Shown piece after piece: positions 26,749 to 35,194 of a DNA stretch of 64,000 bases. How positions within the stretch are numbered: position 1 is the first letter of the stretch; every line of letters begins with the position of its first letter. The stretch is from Pinirhizobacter sp036499745 (GTDB lineage Bacteria > Pseudomonadota > Gammaproteobacteria > Xanthomonadales > Rhodanobacteraceae), in assembly GCF_036499745.1 (NCBI RefSeq), contig NZ_DASYDG010000001.1, positions 1-64,000 on the forward strand. The letters run 5' to 3'. The position numbers were made by a program, and so were the translations under genes. A model generated the notes under the pieces. The model searched no databases. It was not told where the DNA came from and was given only the letters and a program-made list of their open reading frames with translations.

Positions 26749-26807
26749 AGAGGTATTCCCGAAAAATCTGGAGAGATCCGCAGGCATGTACGCCAGCGGA
26801 GCGAAGC

Positions 26808-27272
26808 TCAGGTCATCGGGAAAACGGGCGGTCCCCGCGGCACCGCCACCGGCGTGCGCGGTGGCAGGGGCAGGTGTGAGGCGGGAACCTCGACCGTGAA
26901 CATGGGCGTGGTCGGCACCGGCATGGCCAGGAAGGCTACCGTGGTAGGTACCGCCGGGGCATGGCAGAACAGGCTGCAATAACCGCAGGCATCCATGGAC
27001 ATGTCGCCCATGCCGTCAGGCATGTCGTGATCCATGCCGGCCATGGCGTGGTGGGCGGGTCCCGCCCGCACGCCTGCCACGGCCGCCACCCCGGTAAACT
27101 CCGGCGCCACATGCGTCACCAGCCCGGCACGGCCTTCGCACCAGGCATTGAGTTCGGCAAAACCGCTTTGGGAACGCAATACCTGCGAAATCCCGGGCGC
27201 AACCACCATCAGCCCAACGGCCAGCAGGGCCAGCCAGGCGGCAATGCGACGATGGAGGTGGCGCTTGAACAT
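26808..27272 (-). CDS. DUF2946 metal-associated protein
   Basis: A 154-residue protein with an N-terminal helix (RIAAWLALLAVGLMVVAPGISQ) and a central Met/His/Cys-rich block: HHAMAGMDHDMPDG followed by GDMSMDACGYCSLFC. The CGYCSLFCH arrangement is the hallmark of DUF2946. Such proteins accompany copper-linked TonB receptors, and the motif could bind copper in the periplasm. The Pro-rich tail (ASHLPLPPRTPVAVPRGPP) is low complexity. It is the first gene of the DUF2946-receptor-PepSY operon. Confidence 0.8.
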   Translation of the reverse strand: MFKRHLHRRIAAWLALLAVGLMVVAPGISQVLRSQSGFAELNAWCEGRAGLVTHVAPEFTGVAAVAGVRAGPAHHAMAGMDHDMPDGMGDMSMDACGYCSLFCHAPAVPTTVAFLAMPVPTTPMFTVEVPASHLPLPPRTPVAVPRGPPVFPMT

Positions 27273-27340
27273 ACAGTCCCGTACTGGCCCAGACCGCGAA
27301 TTATTCCATGCCGATCATGACAGTAGGCTGCGGCGTACCG

Positions 27341-27976
27341 TCACGCCGTGAAGGGGCAGCCTGTGGCGTTGCGCAGGGAGGCCTCATCCACCCCCGGAGC
27401 CAGCTCCACCAGCTTCAGGCCCTTTTCGGTGACGTCGAACACGCACAGGTCGGTAATGATGCGGTTCACCACCCCGGTACCGGTAAGCGGCAGGCTGCAT
27501 TCGGGGATGATCTTGGACGTGCCGTCCTTTGCGGTGTGCTCCATCAACACCACCACCCGCTTCACCCCGGCCACCAGGTCCATGGCCCCGCCCATGCCCT
27601 TGACCATCTTGCCCGGCACCATCCAGTTGGCGATGTCGCCCTTGTCGGTGACCTGCATGGCGCCAAGGATGGAAATATCGATGTGACCGCCGCGGATCAT
27701 GGCGAAGGAATCGGCGCTGGAGAAATACGCTGCGCCCTGGCGGGCGGTGACCGTCTGCTTACCTGCGTTGATGAGGTCGGCATCGACTTCTTCATCGGTG
27801 GGAAACGGACCGATGCCGAGCAGCCCGTTTTCGGACTGCAGCCATACGTCCACGCCGTCGGGCAGGTGGTTGGCCACCAGCGTAGGCAAGCCGATCCCCA
27901 GGTTCACGTAGTCGCCATCGTTAAGTTCCTGCGCGGCGCGCCGGGCCATCTGGTCGCGATTCCAGGCCATGGTCAT
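27341..27976 (-). CDS. scoB: 3-oxoacid CoA-transferase subunit B
   Basis: The start ATG at 27976 overlaps the stop of subunit A (ATGA), giving 211 residues. VNLGIGLPTLVANHLP and SENGLLGIGPFP identify the beta subunit, with the catalytic glutamate E49 that forms the enzyme-CoA thioester. It transfers CoA from succinyl-CoA to acetoacetate or a related 3-oxoacid, allowing growth on ketone bodies or aromatic-derived oxoadipate. It is the distal gene of a two-gene unit. An alternative is the oxoadipate CoA-transferase PcaJ; the adjacent FAD monooxygenase keeps that possible. Confidence 0.92.
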   Translation of the reverse strand: MTMAWNRDQMARRAAQELNDGDYVNLGIGLPTLVANHLPDGVDVWLQSENGLLGIGPFPTDEEVDADLINAGKQTVTARQGAAYFSSADSFAMIRGGHIDISILGAMQVTDKGDIANWMVPGKMVKGMGGAMDLVAGVKRVVVLMEHTAKDGTSKIIPECSLPLTGTGVVNRIITDLCVFDVTEKGLKLVELAPGVDEASLRNATGCPFTA

Positions 27977-28701
27977 TCTCCCTTGTCGCGCACGGTGCGC
28001 TGCTCGATGCGCTTCGACGGCGCGGGGTTGTGCACGATGCGGTCGACGTAGATGCCCGGCGTATGCACCTGGTCGGGGTCGATCTCGCCCAGGGCGACGA
28101 TCTCCTCGACCTCTACGATGCATACCTTGCCCGCCGTGGCCGCCATCGGGTTGAAGTTGCGGGCCGTCTTGCGGAACACCAGATTGCCCGAAGGATCCGC
28201 CTTCCACGCCTTCACCAGCGCCACGTCAGCCACGATGGAGTGTTCCATCACATACATGTGCCCGTCGAACTCGCGTGTTTCCTTGCCTTTCGCCACCTGC
28301 GTGCCGTAACCGGTGCGGGTGAAGAACGCCGGGATGCCGGCGCCGCCGGCGCGCAGCTTCTCCGCCAGCGTGCCCTGTGGGGTGAATTCCACTTCGAGCT
28401 CGCCCGCCAGGTATTGCCGCTCGAATTCCTTGTTCTCGCCCACATAGGACGACACCATCTTCCGGATCTGCCGGGTCTGCAGCAGCATCCCCAGGCCCAC
28501 GCCGTCGATGCCGGCGTTGTTCGACACCGCGGTGAGCCCGGTGACCCCGGAATCGCGCAGGGCTTCGATCAGCAGTTCCGGGATGCCGCAGAGGCCGAAG
28601 CCTCCCACGGCGATCACCTGGTCGTTGGCCACCACGCCCCTGAGGGCTTCGGCGGCGGAGGCGTAGCGCTTGTCGCGCGGGCGACGGGCGGCGTCTGGCA
28701 T
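27973..28701 (-). CDS. scoA: 3-oxoacid CoA-transferase subunit A
   Basis: I choose ATG 28701 (MPDAARRPRDKRYASAAEAL), 242 residues, the usual alpha-subunit length; the upstream extension has no family similarity. IAVGGFGLCGIPELLIEAL is the CoA-binding glycine-rich loop, and SYVGENKEFERQYLAGELEVE together with GTLAEKLRAGGAGIPAFFT is diagnostic. It pairs with subunit B through a 4-base overlap. It is divergent from a FAD monooxygenase gene with a 184-base shared region. Confidence 0.93.
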   Translation of the reverse strand: MPDAARRPRDKRYASAAEALRGVVANDQVIAVGGFGLCGIPELLIEALRDSGVTGLTAVSNNAGIDGVGLGMLLQTRQIRKMVSSYVGENKEFERQYLAGELEVEFTPQGTLAEKLRAGGAGIPAFFTRTGYGTQVAKGKETREFDGHMYVMEHSIVADVALVKAWKADPSGNLVFRKTARNFNPMAATAGKVCIVEVEEIVALGEIDPDQVHTPGIYVDRIVHNPAPSKRIEQRTVRDKGE

Positions 28702-28885
28702 GGATCGACTCCTGGGCGTTGGGGCACCGTAACCCGCCCACTTTACTACCCCAGGTTTGCGAAGGCCCGCTGCAAGGGCACAATCGGCCGGCACGGGCGG
28801 AGGCGCGATGTGGGAGCGTGGCCCCTACACGCGGGTCACACGGGAAGGTCGCCACCATCCGCGGCATGCAAACAGGCGGGGGCGC

Positions 28886-30439
28886 ATGAACGATACGCAG
28901 GTGCTGATCGCCGGGGCGGGACCCACGGGCATGGCACTGGCCTTGTGGCTCGCGCGGGACGGTGTGCGCGTACGCATCGTCGATCCGCGGATGGCCGCAG
29001 GTGAGGCTTCGCGTGCCATGGCGGTACATGCCCGTACGCTTGAGTTCTACGACCAGCTCGGGCTGGCCCAGGCCGTGGTAGCCGCGGGCATCGAGATCGA
29101 CCACCTGGCCGTGCGTGTCAACGGCGTGCAACGGGCGAGGCTGGCGATCGGCCATGGCGGCGAGGGCATCTCGCCGTTTCCGTTCGTGCTGGCCTACCCG
29201 CAGGACGACCACGAGCGCCTGTTGGAGAAGGCCCTGCTGGCCGCTGGCGTTGCCATCGAACGAGGTACCCAGGTGCTCGGCCTGGACCAGACGCCCACAT
29301 CGGTGAATGTGCGCCTGGACAGTGCCGGCGGCGCCGAGCGCGTGGACGTGGACTACCTGTGCGGTTGCGACGGCGCCGGCAGCCGCGTACGGCACGCCTT
29401 GGGACTGGATTTCGCCGGGGGCACCTACGAGCAGACCTTCTACGTGACCGATGCCATGGTGGAGGGCGCCGCGGCCGATGGGGGCGTAAGCGTGTGCATG
29501 AATGCCGAAGGCTTTTGCCTGGTGTTGCCGGTACGTCGCACCGGCGCCTACCGTCTGATCGGCGTGGTGCAGGACAGCCAGGGGCGCGGGGAGCATTTCA
29601 CCTTCGAAGATGTGCGCGACGAGGTTGAACGCACCACCGGGCTCAAGGTCAACGAGGTGAATTGGTTTTCCACCTATCGCTCACACCACCGCATAGCCTC
29701 GTCATTTGCCAGCGGCAGGGTGTACCTGGCGGGCGACGCGGCGCACATTCATAGCCCAGCGGGCGGCCAGGGAATGAATACTGGCATCGGCGACGCCATC
29801 AACCTGGCCTGGAAGCTGGCCTCGGTGCTGCACCGACGCGCCGATGCATCGATCCTGTCCACCTACGCCACCGAGCGCATGGCTTTTGCCCGCGAACTGC
29901 TCCAGAGTACCGACCGCGCCTTTCGCCTGATTGCCTCGGACGGTTCGATCGGCCGGCTGTGGCGAACCGGTCTGCTCCCGCACGTGATACGTGTCGTGGC
30001 CGCATTTTCGGGAACACCGCGGCTCGCCTTTCGCGTGGTATCGCAAGTGCGCATCGCCTACCGCGACAGTGCGCTCTCGGCAGGGCGTGCCGGCACGCTG
30101 CGCGGCGGAGACCGCCTGCCATGGCTTCCCGCCGGCGACGTAGACAATTTCACGTCACTCACTACGCGCGACTGGCAATTGCATGTCTACGGCGAGCCCG
30201 GGCCCGGCGTGCGGCGCCTGGCCTACAACACCGGCCTGCCCCTGCATGGGTATGTCCATGCCGCGAAGGCGCAAGCTGCGGGAATACCCGCCGGCACCGT
30301 GTGCCTGGTACGACCAGACGGCTATATCGCCATGGTCAGAGGTGATCAGGAAGAACAGGGCCTCGTCGAGATGGCGAACTACATCGCCCGGTTTGCCATC
30401 GTGGCCAACCCTGAAAGCATGCGAATAGGCGAAAGCTGA
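28886..30439 (+). CDS. FAD-dependent aromatic-type monooxygenase (PHBH/PheA family)
   Basis: The start at 28886 is just behind GGGGGC and gives 517 residues. The FAD fold opens VLIAGAGPTGMALALWLARDG (GxGxxG), followed by the second FAD motif GDAAHIHSPAGGQGMNTG (near residue 279) and the linked DAINLAWKL helix. CGCDGAGSRVRHALG is the family DG motif. The C-terminus has a degenerate thioredoxin-like part, as in phenol hydroxylase relatives. It probably hydroxylates an aromatic or polyketide-like substrate using NAD(P)H and oxygen. The divergent scoAB genes could handle the resulting oxoacid, but that is only inferred from position. Confidence 0.88.
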   Translation: MNDTQVLIAGAGPTGMALALWLARDGVRVRIVDPRMAAGEASRAMAVHARTLEFYDQLGLAQAVVAAGIEIDHLAVRVNGVQRARLAIGHGGEGISPFPFVLAYPQDDHERLLEKALLAAGVAIERGTQVLGLDQTPTSVNVRLDSAGGAERVDVDYLCGCDGAGSRVRHALGLDFAGGTYEQTFYVTDAMVEGAAADGGVSVCMNAEGFCLVLPVRRTGAYRLIGVVQDSQGRGEHFTFEDVRDEVERTTGLKVNEVNWFSTYRSHHRIASSFASGRVYLAGDAAHIHSPAGGQGMNTGIGDAINLAWKLASVLHRRADASILSTYATERMAFARELLQSTDRAFRLIASDGSIGRLWRTGLLPHVIRVVAAFSGTPRLAFRVVSQVRIAYRDSALSAGRAGTLRGGDRLPWLPAGDVDNFTSLTTRDWQLHVYGEPGPGVRRLAYNTGLPLHGYVHAAKAQAAGIPAGTVCLVRPDGYIAMVRGDQEEQGLVEMANYIARFAIVANPESMRIGES

Positions 30440-30837
30440 CTCACCTACGGCAACACCGGACAAACTTTGAGAATTTTCCTATATCGATAGCGGCAACATT
30501 TTCGCACTATGGCTCCGCCGCCGAAGAAACCGAAAGTTTTCCCGGCGTACGGAAACATCGATGACCGACCTGAACGGCAGGATGCCGTCACCCGCACATC
30601 GTGCAAATGGTCGAGCCCCCCCTTCATCGATGCCAGCGCCGCGTCGGCTTCATGCCGGGCCGCGTTATGGCGGACGCGAGTCTGTCGAAGCTAAGGATGG
30701 CCTACCATGGTCCCGCGCGTGAGCGTGTGGGCCATGTTCTTTGTATCGCGCCGACCTACAAAACTGTGATCGCAAAGACGACGGCAGAATCATCGCATTC
30801 CGAAATCATCGCCATGCTCAATTGGTTAGCATGCAGT
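30440..30837. other. AT-richer intergenic region before the TIR-like module
   Basis: A 398-base stretch with mixed composition (about 50-55% GC in parts). It contains several short open frames without clear coding character, the longest starting at 30509 (61 codons, MAPPPKKPKVFPAYGN). A plausible AT-rich promoter zone lies near 30460-30500. This looks like the left edge of an acquired segment. Confidence 0.4.
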
Positions 30838-31020
30838 ATGGCCAAGAAAAAACCCTACCCAGAATCACCGGCGATCCGCGAAGAAGAATGTCGCTTCAGC
30901 GAGGCGCAGATCCGCGCCTGGATCAGCGAGCTGAAAACCGAGATCAAGCCACCCAAGGACGTAAATGCATACCTTGATTCCCTTACCGTAAAATTCCGAA
31001 GCCGGTTCAGTGATCGTTGA
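30838..31020 (+). CDS. Small hypothetical protein upstream of TIR-like gene
   Basis: A 60-residue frame starting MAKKKPYPESPAIREEECRF, continuing FSEAQIRAWISELKTEIKPPKD, and ending FRSRFSDR. It is charged and probably helical, with no membrane segment or Cys pairs. It ends 19 bases before the probable start of the TIR-like gene and shares its lower GC, so the two are likely co-transcribed. An earlier in-frame ATG at 30814 is possible. I do not recognise a family; it could be a partner or regulator of the downstream protein. Confidence 0.45.
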   Translation: MAKKKPYPESPAIREEECRFSEAQIRAWISELKTEIKPPKDVNAYLDSLTVKFRSRFSDR

Positions 31021-31039
31021 TGGGACATGCCAAACTGAG

Positions 31040-31696
31040 ATGAGGCGCAATTGCAGCGTATTCATCAACTGCCCGTTTACAGTTGACTACCGACCGCTCC
31101 TGGAAGCAACGATCTTCACCGTCAGAGCTTGCGGATTCAGGCCGAGAACCTCGCTTGAAGCGAGCAATAGTGGCGAAGTCCGCCTGGACAAGATCATTCG
31201 GATCGCTTCAGAATCCGATTACAGCATCCACGATCTGTCTGCTGTCGAACTCGACGCCGGAAGCGGGCTCCCTCGCTTCAATATGCCGTTCGAACTGGGC
31301 TTGGTTATCGGACTCAAGCGGCTCGCCCCAACCATGGGCCAGCAACCATCGCTACTGGTGCTTGAAAGGCAAAAGTACTCGTATCAGAAGTGTCTATCTG
31401 ACATTGCAGGACAGGACACGCGTGCACACGACGGCAAGGTTCGGCTACTGATACTAGCCGTCCGGGATTGGCTCGCCACGGAAAGTCCTGAAGTGAGATG
31501 CCACGGCGGCGATGCCATTGCCACAGATTTCGCGGAATTCGGCAAATGTCTACCGGGCTTCTGTCGCAAGGCTGGGATTCGTAGAAACGAACTTACGTAT
31601 ACCGAATTTGCACTTTTTGCTGCAACATGGCTCGCCGGCAATCGCTCAATGAGCGCCAGCCAAAGCGATCATGGTTGTCAGGATTTTCGTAAGTAA
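31040..31696 (+). CDS. TIR/deoxyribosyltransferase-like fold protein, unknown function
   Basis: I choose ATG 31040 (218 residues); an in-frame GTG at 31010 would overlap the small upstream gene. The N-terminal half has a Rossmann-like pattern: CSVFINCPF strand, RPLLEATIFTVRACGFRPR helix and strand, EVRLDKIIRIASESDYSIHDLS, and NMPFELGLVIGLKR. The ELG signature (Glu85) after a DLS strand is where TIR NADases and nucleoside 2-deoxyribosyltransferases have their catalytic Glu. The rest (YSYQKCLSDIAGQDTRAHDG) belongs to a recurrent but, as far as I know, unnamed bacterial family. GC is near 50%, and its 3' end overlaps the convergent yjdM gene by 19 bases. Confidence 0.7.
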   Translation: MRRNCSVFINCPFTVDYRPLLEATIFTVRACGFRPRTSLEASNSGEVRLDKIIRIASESDYSIHDLSAVELDAGSGLPRFNMPFELGLVIGLKRLAPTMGQQPSLLVLERQKYSYQKCLSDIAGQDTRAHDGKVRLLILAVRDWLATESPEVRCHGGDAIATDFAEFGKCLPGFCRKAGIRRNELTYTEFALFAATWLAGNRSMSASQSDHGCQDFRK

Positions 31697-32019
31697 ATCG
31701 TCTTTAGCACCAATCCCTTGATCTTGTCTGAACTGCCTTCGATATGCTCGGCATCGCCGTCAACCAGTCGAATGTTCCGGATCACGGCGCCCTGCTTCAG
31801 CGGGATGGATGACCCTTTGACCTTCAGGTCCTTGATCACCACCACCGTATCGCCGGCCTGAAGAGCATTTCCGTTGACGTCGCGAACGATGGTCGCTTCA
31901 TCAGCCGATGCCACTGCATGCATCGGAAATTCATGGCCGCAATCGGCGCAGATGTACTGCTCACCGTCGGGGTAGGTGTTTTCCATGCCGCATTGTGGGC
32001 AGGCGGGGATCACGGACAC
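31678..32019 (-). CDS. yjdM: Zinc-ribbon protein YjdM/PhnA family
   Basis: A 113-residue protein starting with GTG at 32019 behind AGGAAG. The N-terminal zinc ribbon has two CxxC pairs (CPQCG and CADCG, residues 7-27), and the C-terminal SH3-like part has GDTVVVIKDLKVKGSSIPLKQG, followed by IKGLVLKTIYLRKS, all diagnostic of YjdM (formerly PhnA). Its cellular role is poorly defined despite the phosphonate name. The last 19 bases overlap the 3' end of the convergent TIR-like gene. Confidence 0.93.
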   Translation of the reverse strand: MSVIPACPQCGMENTYPDGEQYICADCGHEFPMHAVASADEATIVRDVNGNALQAGDTVVVIKDLKVKGSSIPLKQGAVIRNIRLVDGDAEHIEGSSDKIKGLVLKTIYLRKS

Positions 32020-32055
32020 GGGGGCACTTCCTGTTGCGCTGGGCCCGCATGATAC

Positions 32056-32805
32056 CTACAAGCGGCCGAAGTACACGGAAATCCCCAGGCCGGCCTCCCA
32101 TTGCGTGCCGCGCGGGCCCACGCGATGCAGCACGAAGGTGTCGGCCTGGGCGCGGTCGCCCAGCTTCAGTGCAAGCCCGCCGCCGGCGAGGCTTTCATTG
32201 CCTTCCTGGCCATCGTGGATCAGGTCGGCTTCGAGGTAACCCTGCAGGTTCCCGATCAGTGGCACGGTATACACCGGCGCCAGGGTCCAGGTGTTGCTAC
32301 CCTCCAACCGATCAAGGTTGGCGAATACGGTGAATTGCCTGTTGTCCGGCAGGTTCCATCCCAGCGTGGTTCCGAGCGTGTATTGACGGGCACCATTGCC
32401 GATGTCGCGCGTGCCGTTGTCGAAAGTCACTTGCCCCAATACGGCGTAGCTGAAATTCCCGGTCGTGGCAGGTGCAAGCTTCATGGCTACGCTGCTGTCA
32501 CCGTGGCCGGTACGGCGTTCACCGTCACCGTAAAGTCGATTCCAAAGCGAGCCTCCCAGCTGCAGTTCCAGGGGGCCACCCAGTCCGATGCGGAACAGGC
32601 TGTCCGCCGTGTACTTGCCCTGTGGGACGCCATTGTCGCCAGGTTCACGCGTCCAGTCGGGCACGCCCTGCTCGAGTGCCACGCCGCCGGCCGGCAAGAC
32701 ACTGGTGGCGAAGCCCGCGCCGGGCCGGTCGAAATCCGGTGGGTCGGCGATGGCTGCCAGTGGCAGCAGGCCCACTGCGAGACCGAGGACTCGTCGCACT
32801 TGCAT
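32056..32805 (-). CDS. Outer-membrane beta-barrel transporter-like protein
   Basis: A 249-residue protein with signal peptide MQVRRVLGLAVGLLPLAAIA and Pro/Asp-rich mature start (DPPDFDRPG). Alternating hydrophobic strands (FRIGLGGPLELQLGGSLWNRL, YTLGTTLGWNLPDNRQFTVFANL) and C-terminal aromatic-containing strand (GISVYFGRL) indicate an outer-membrane barrel. It resembles the phenol-degradation MetA-type/transporter family. The ligand is unknown. It lies 36 bases from yjdM on the same strand but is probably transcribed independently. Confidence 0.7.
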   Translation of the reverse strand: MQVRRVLGLAVGLLPLAAIADPPDFDRPGAGFATSVLPAGGVALEQGVPDWTREPGDNGVPQGKYTADSLFRIGLGGPLELQLGGSLWNRLYGDGERRTGHGDSSVAMKLAPATTGNFSYAVLGQVTFDNGTRDIGNGARQYTLGTTLGWNLPDNRQFTVFANLDRLEGSNTWTLAPVYTVPLIGNLQGYLEADLIHDGQEGNESLAGGGLALKLGDRAQADTFVLHRVGPRGTQWEAGLGISVYFGRL

Positions 32806-32911
32806 GGCCGCCCCTGTGGTTGATGTTCGCGAGCTTGCAGGCCCACGCGTGCAGCCGGTGTCGAGACGAGGGGCCAGTCCGAACCCTGGCCCCGGCCATC
32901 GTTACGGCCTG

Positions 32912-35092
32912 TTACCTGGCGCCGTTGCCAACGTTCGCCGCAGGCAGGCTTAGCCTGGCATCACCTTCAAACGACGTGGCCGAATGGCCCAGCTCGAAGC
33001 CGTACGAGCCGGCAGCGATCTTCCAGCCATCCTTGTATCGCGCCAGCGCGTGCGGATTGGCCTTGATCTGCACCGTACGGCTCTGACCTGGCTGCAGGGA
33101 CACGCGCTGCCAGCCTGCCAGGCGCCGCGGCGTGCCGTCGGGCAGCGTGACATACAGCTGCGGCACATCGATGCCGGCGCGCTTGCCGGTGTTCTTCACC
33201 GTGACGTCGGCCACCACATCGCCGTTGGCCTGATGCACCTTGAACCCGGAATAGTCGAACGACGTATAGGTAAGGCCATAGCCGAATGGGAAGAGCGGCG
33301 TAAGGTTTTTCTTCTGGAACCAGCGGTAGCCAATGTCGGCACCTTCGATGTTGTAGTCCACCTTGTCCGCCGGCTTACCGCTGGGGAAGCCCCCGCCCAC
33401 AATGGTCGGGCGCGGCAGCTGCGATTCGTCCTTTGGCCAGGTCACCGGCAGGCGGCCGGACGGCCCGACCTTGCCGAACAACAGGTTACCGATGGCCTCG
33501 CCTCCTCGGGCACCGGCGTACCAGACGTCCAGCACGGCGCCCACATTGGAAAGCCACGGCATCTTCACCGGGCCGTCGTTCTGGATCACCACGATGGTTT
33601 TCGGGTTGGCCTTGGCCACGGCAGCCACCAGGGCGTCCTGGTTGCCGTCCAGTGCCATGGTGGCCGGATCGAACGACTCTGCCGTCCACTGCTGCACGAA
33701 CACCACGGCTACTTCGCTGTCGGCAGCAAGCCTGGCCGCCGCGGCAATATCAGTACCGTCGGCGTACTTCGCCTTGCCACCGGTCTGTGCGTTGATCGCG
33801 GCCAGCGGCGCCGACGGCTGGTAGCGCACGGGACCGGGCCACTCGGTGGGCTGCAGACCAGGTACCGCGTTGCCTTCCGGCGGTTCGACCGAGGAGGAAC
33901 CGCCGCCGGTGATCACGCCTTTGTCGGCATGGCCGCCGATCACGGCCACGCTTTTCACGGTGGCCGACAGCGGCAGCAGGTTGTTTTCATTGCGCAGCAA
34001 TACCGAGCCTGCTTCCGCTGCTTTACGCGCAACAACGGCGTCGGCGTTGAAGTCGATCGGCGCGGCCCTCACGGGATGATCGATGATGCCGCTGGCGAAC
34101 ATGCTGCGCAGGATGCGATGCACCATGTCGTCTATGCGTGCCTGGGGCACCTTGCCGTCGGCAAGGTCCTTGCGCAGCGGGACATCGAAGTACACCTGGT
34201 CGTCGAACACGTTGCCGGCCGATTCCTGGTCGAGGCCGGCATTGGCCGCCGCGGCAGAGCTGTGCACGCCGCCCCAGTCGCTCATGACGTAACCCTTGTA
34301 GCCCCAATCCTGCTTCAGCACGGTATTGAGCAACCATGGGTGTTCGCAGGCATAAACCGTGTTGATGCGGTTGTAGGAGCACATCACCGAACCCGGCTGG
34401 CCGATGTCGATGGCAAGTTCGAAGGCCAGCAGGTCTGATTCGCGAAGCGCGGTTTCGTCGATGTCGGCGCTTAGCGTGTTGCGGCCGGTTTCAAGCGCGT
34501 TGATGGCGTAGTGCTTGACGGTGGAGAGGATATGCTGGGATTGGATGCCTTTCACTGCATTGCCCACCATGGTGCCGGCAAGGATCGGGTCTTCGCCGGC
34601 GTATTCGAAATTGCGGCCGTTGCGCGGGTCGCGCACCAGGTTGACCCCGCCGGCCAGGATGCCATTGAAGCCTTTGCGCCGGGCCTGGCTGCCGATCATG
34701 GCGCCGCCCGCATAGGCGATGGCCGGATCGAACGTGGCCGCCACGGCCAGGCCCGCCGGGAGTGCGGTGGCTCCCTTGCCGGTAAGGCCCGGGCTGCGTA
34801 CACCCAGCCCCGCGTCGGTTTCCTGCATGGCGGGAATACCCAGTCGCTCGATCGCCGGGGTGTAGCCGGCCGAACCCAGTGCACCGGCCGGCTTCTTCGG
34901 CTTGCCCTTCTCGTTGTCGCCGAAATCCGAGCGGATCAGGCGGAATTTCTCGTCCTGGGTCAATTCGGCCTGGACGAGGTCGGCGCGCTTGTCGGGCGAG
35001 AGGCTGGTGTCCATCCAGGGCCGCGGCTTGTCGGCTGCATGGACCGAGGTGGCGGCGAGAAGGGCGAGCACGAGCAGGCGACGACGGGGCAT
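32912..35092 (-). CDS. GH3 beta-glucosidase, exported
   Basis: I choose ATG 35092 because GAAGGA precedes it by about 7 bases (ATG 35098 is too close). It has 726 residues with signal MPRRRLLVLALLAATSVHA. The GH3 N-domain has KHYAINALE and GYVMSDWGGVHS, with nucleophile Asp272. The C-domain has VLLRNENNLLPL, GGGSSSVEPPEG and WYAGARGGEAIGNLLFG, and a fibronectin-III-like end follows (DVTVKNTGKRAG, YVTLPDGTPRRLAGWQ). It hydrolyses beta-glucosides or related oligosaccharides in the periplasm. No sugar gene is directly adjacent; the GlcNAc locus begins 5 kb to the right. Confidence 0.93.
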   Translation of the reverse strand: MPRRRLLVLALLAATSVHAADKPRPWMDTSLSPDKRADLVQAELTQDEKFRLIRSDFGDNEKGKPKKPAGALGSAGYTPAIERLGIPAMQETDAGLGVRSPGLTGKGATALPAGLAVAATFDPAIAYAGGAMIGSQARRKGFNGILAGGVNLVRDPRNGRNFEYAGEDPILAGTMVGNAVKGIQSQHILSTVKHYAINALETGRNTLSADIDETALRESDLLAFELAIDIGQPGSVMCSYNRINTVYACEHPWLLNTVLKQDWGYKGYVMSDWGGVHSSAAAANAGLDQESAGNVFDDQVYFDVPLRKDLADGKVPQARIDDMVHRILRSMFASGIIDHPVRAAPIDFNADAVVARKAAEAGSVLLRNENNLLPLSATVKSVAVIGGHADKGVITGGGSSSVEPPEGNAVPGLQPTEWPGPVRYQPSAPLAAINAQTGGKAKYADGTDIAAAARLAADSEVAVVFVQQWTAESFDPATMALDGNQDALVAAVAKANPKTIVVIQNDGPVKMPWLSNVGAVLDVWYAGARGGEAIGNLLFGKVGPSGRLPVTWPKDESQLPRPTIVGGGFPSGKPADKVDYNIEGADIGYRWFQKKNLTPLFPFGYGLTYTSFDYSGFKVHQANGDVVADVTVKNTGKRAGIDVPQLYVTLPDGTPRRLAGWQRVSLQPGQSRTVQIKANPHALARYKDGWKIAAGSYGFELGHSATSFEGDARLSLPAANVGNGAR

Positions 35093-35194
35093 GGCCATTT
35101 CCTTCAGGGTAGAACCAGGGAAGATTGCTTGCCTAACGCCTGCTTGGCAAGGGCAGGTGTAGGATTTTGCCGGATCCGACCCCACATCTGACCT

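Noticed and set aside
30509..30694. 61-codon frame starting MAPPPKKPKVFPAYGN
   Set aside because: Its second half has Ser/Ala/Arg-rich shadow-like composition and no ribosome site; kept only in the intergenic description.
31040..31696. TIR-like gene considered as a Thoeris or CBASS effector
   Set aside because: No ThsA-like, cyclase or other known partner gene is adjacent, so a named system cannot be claimed.
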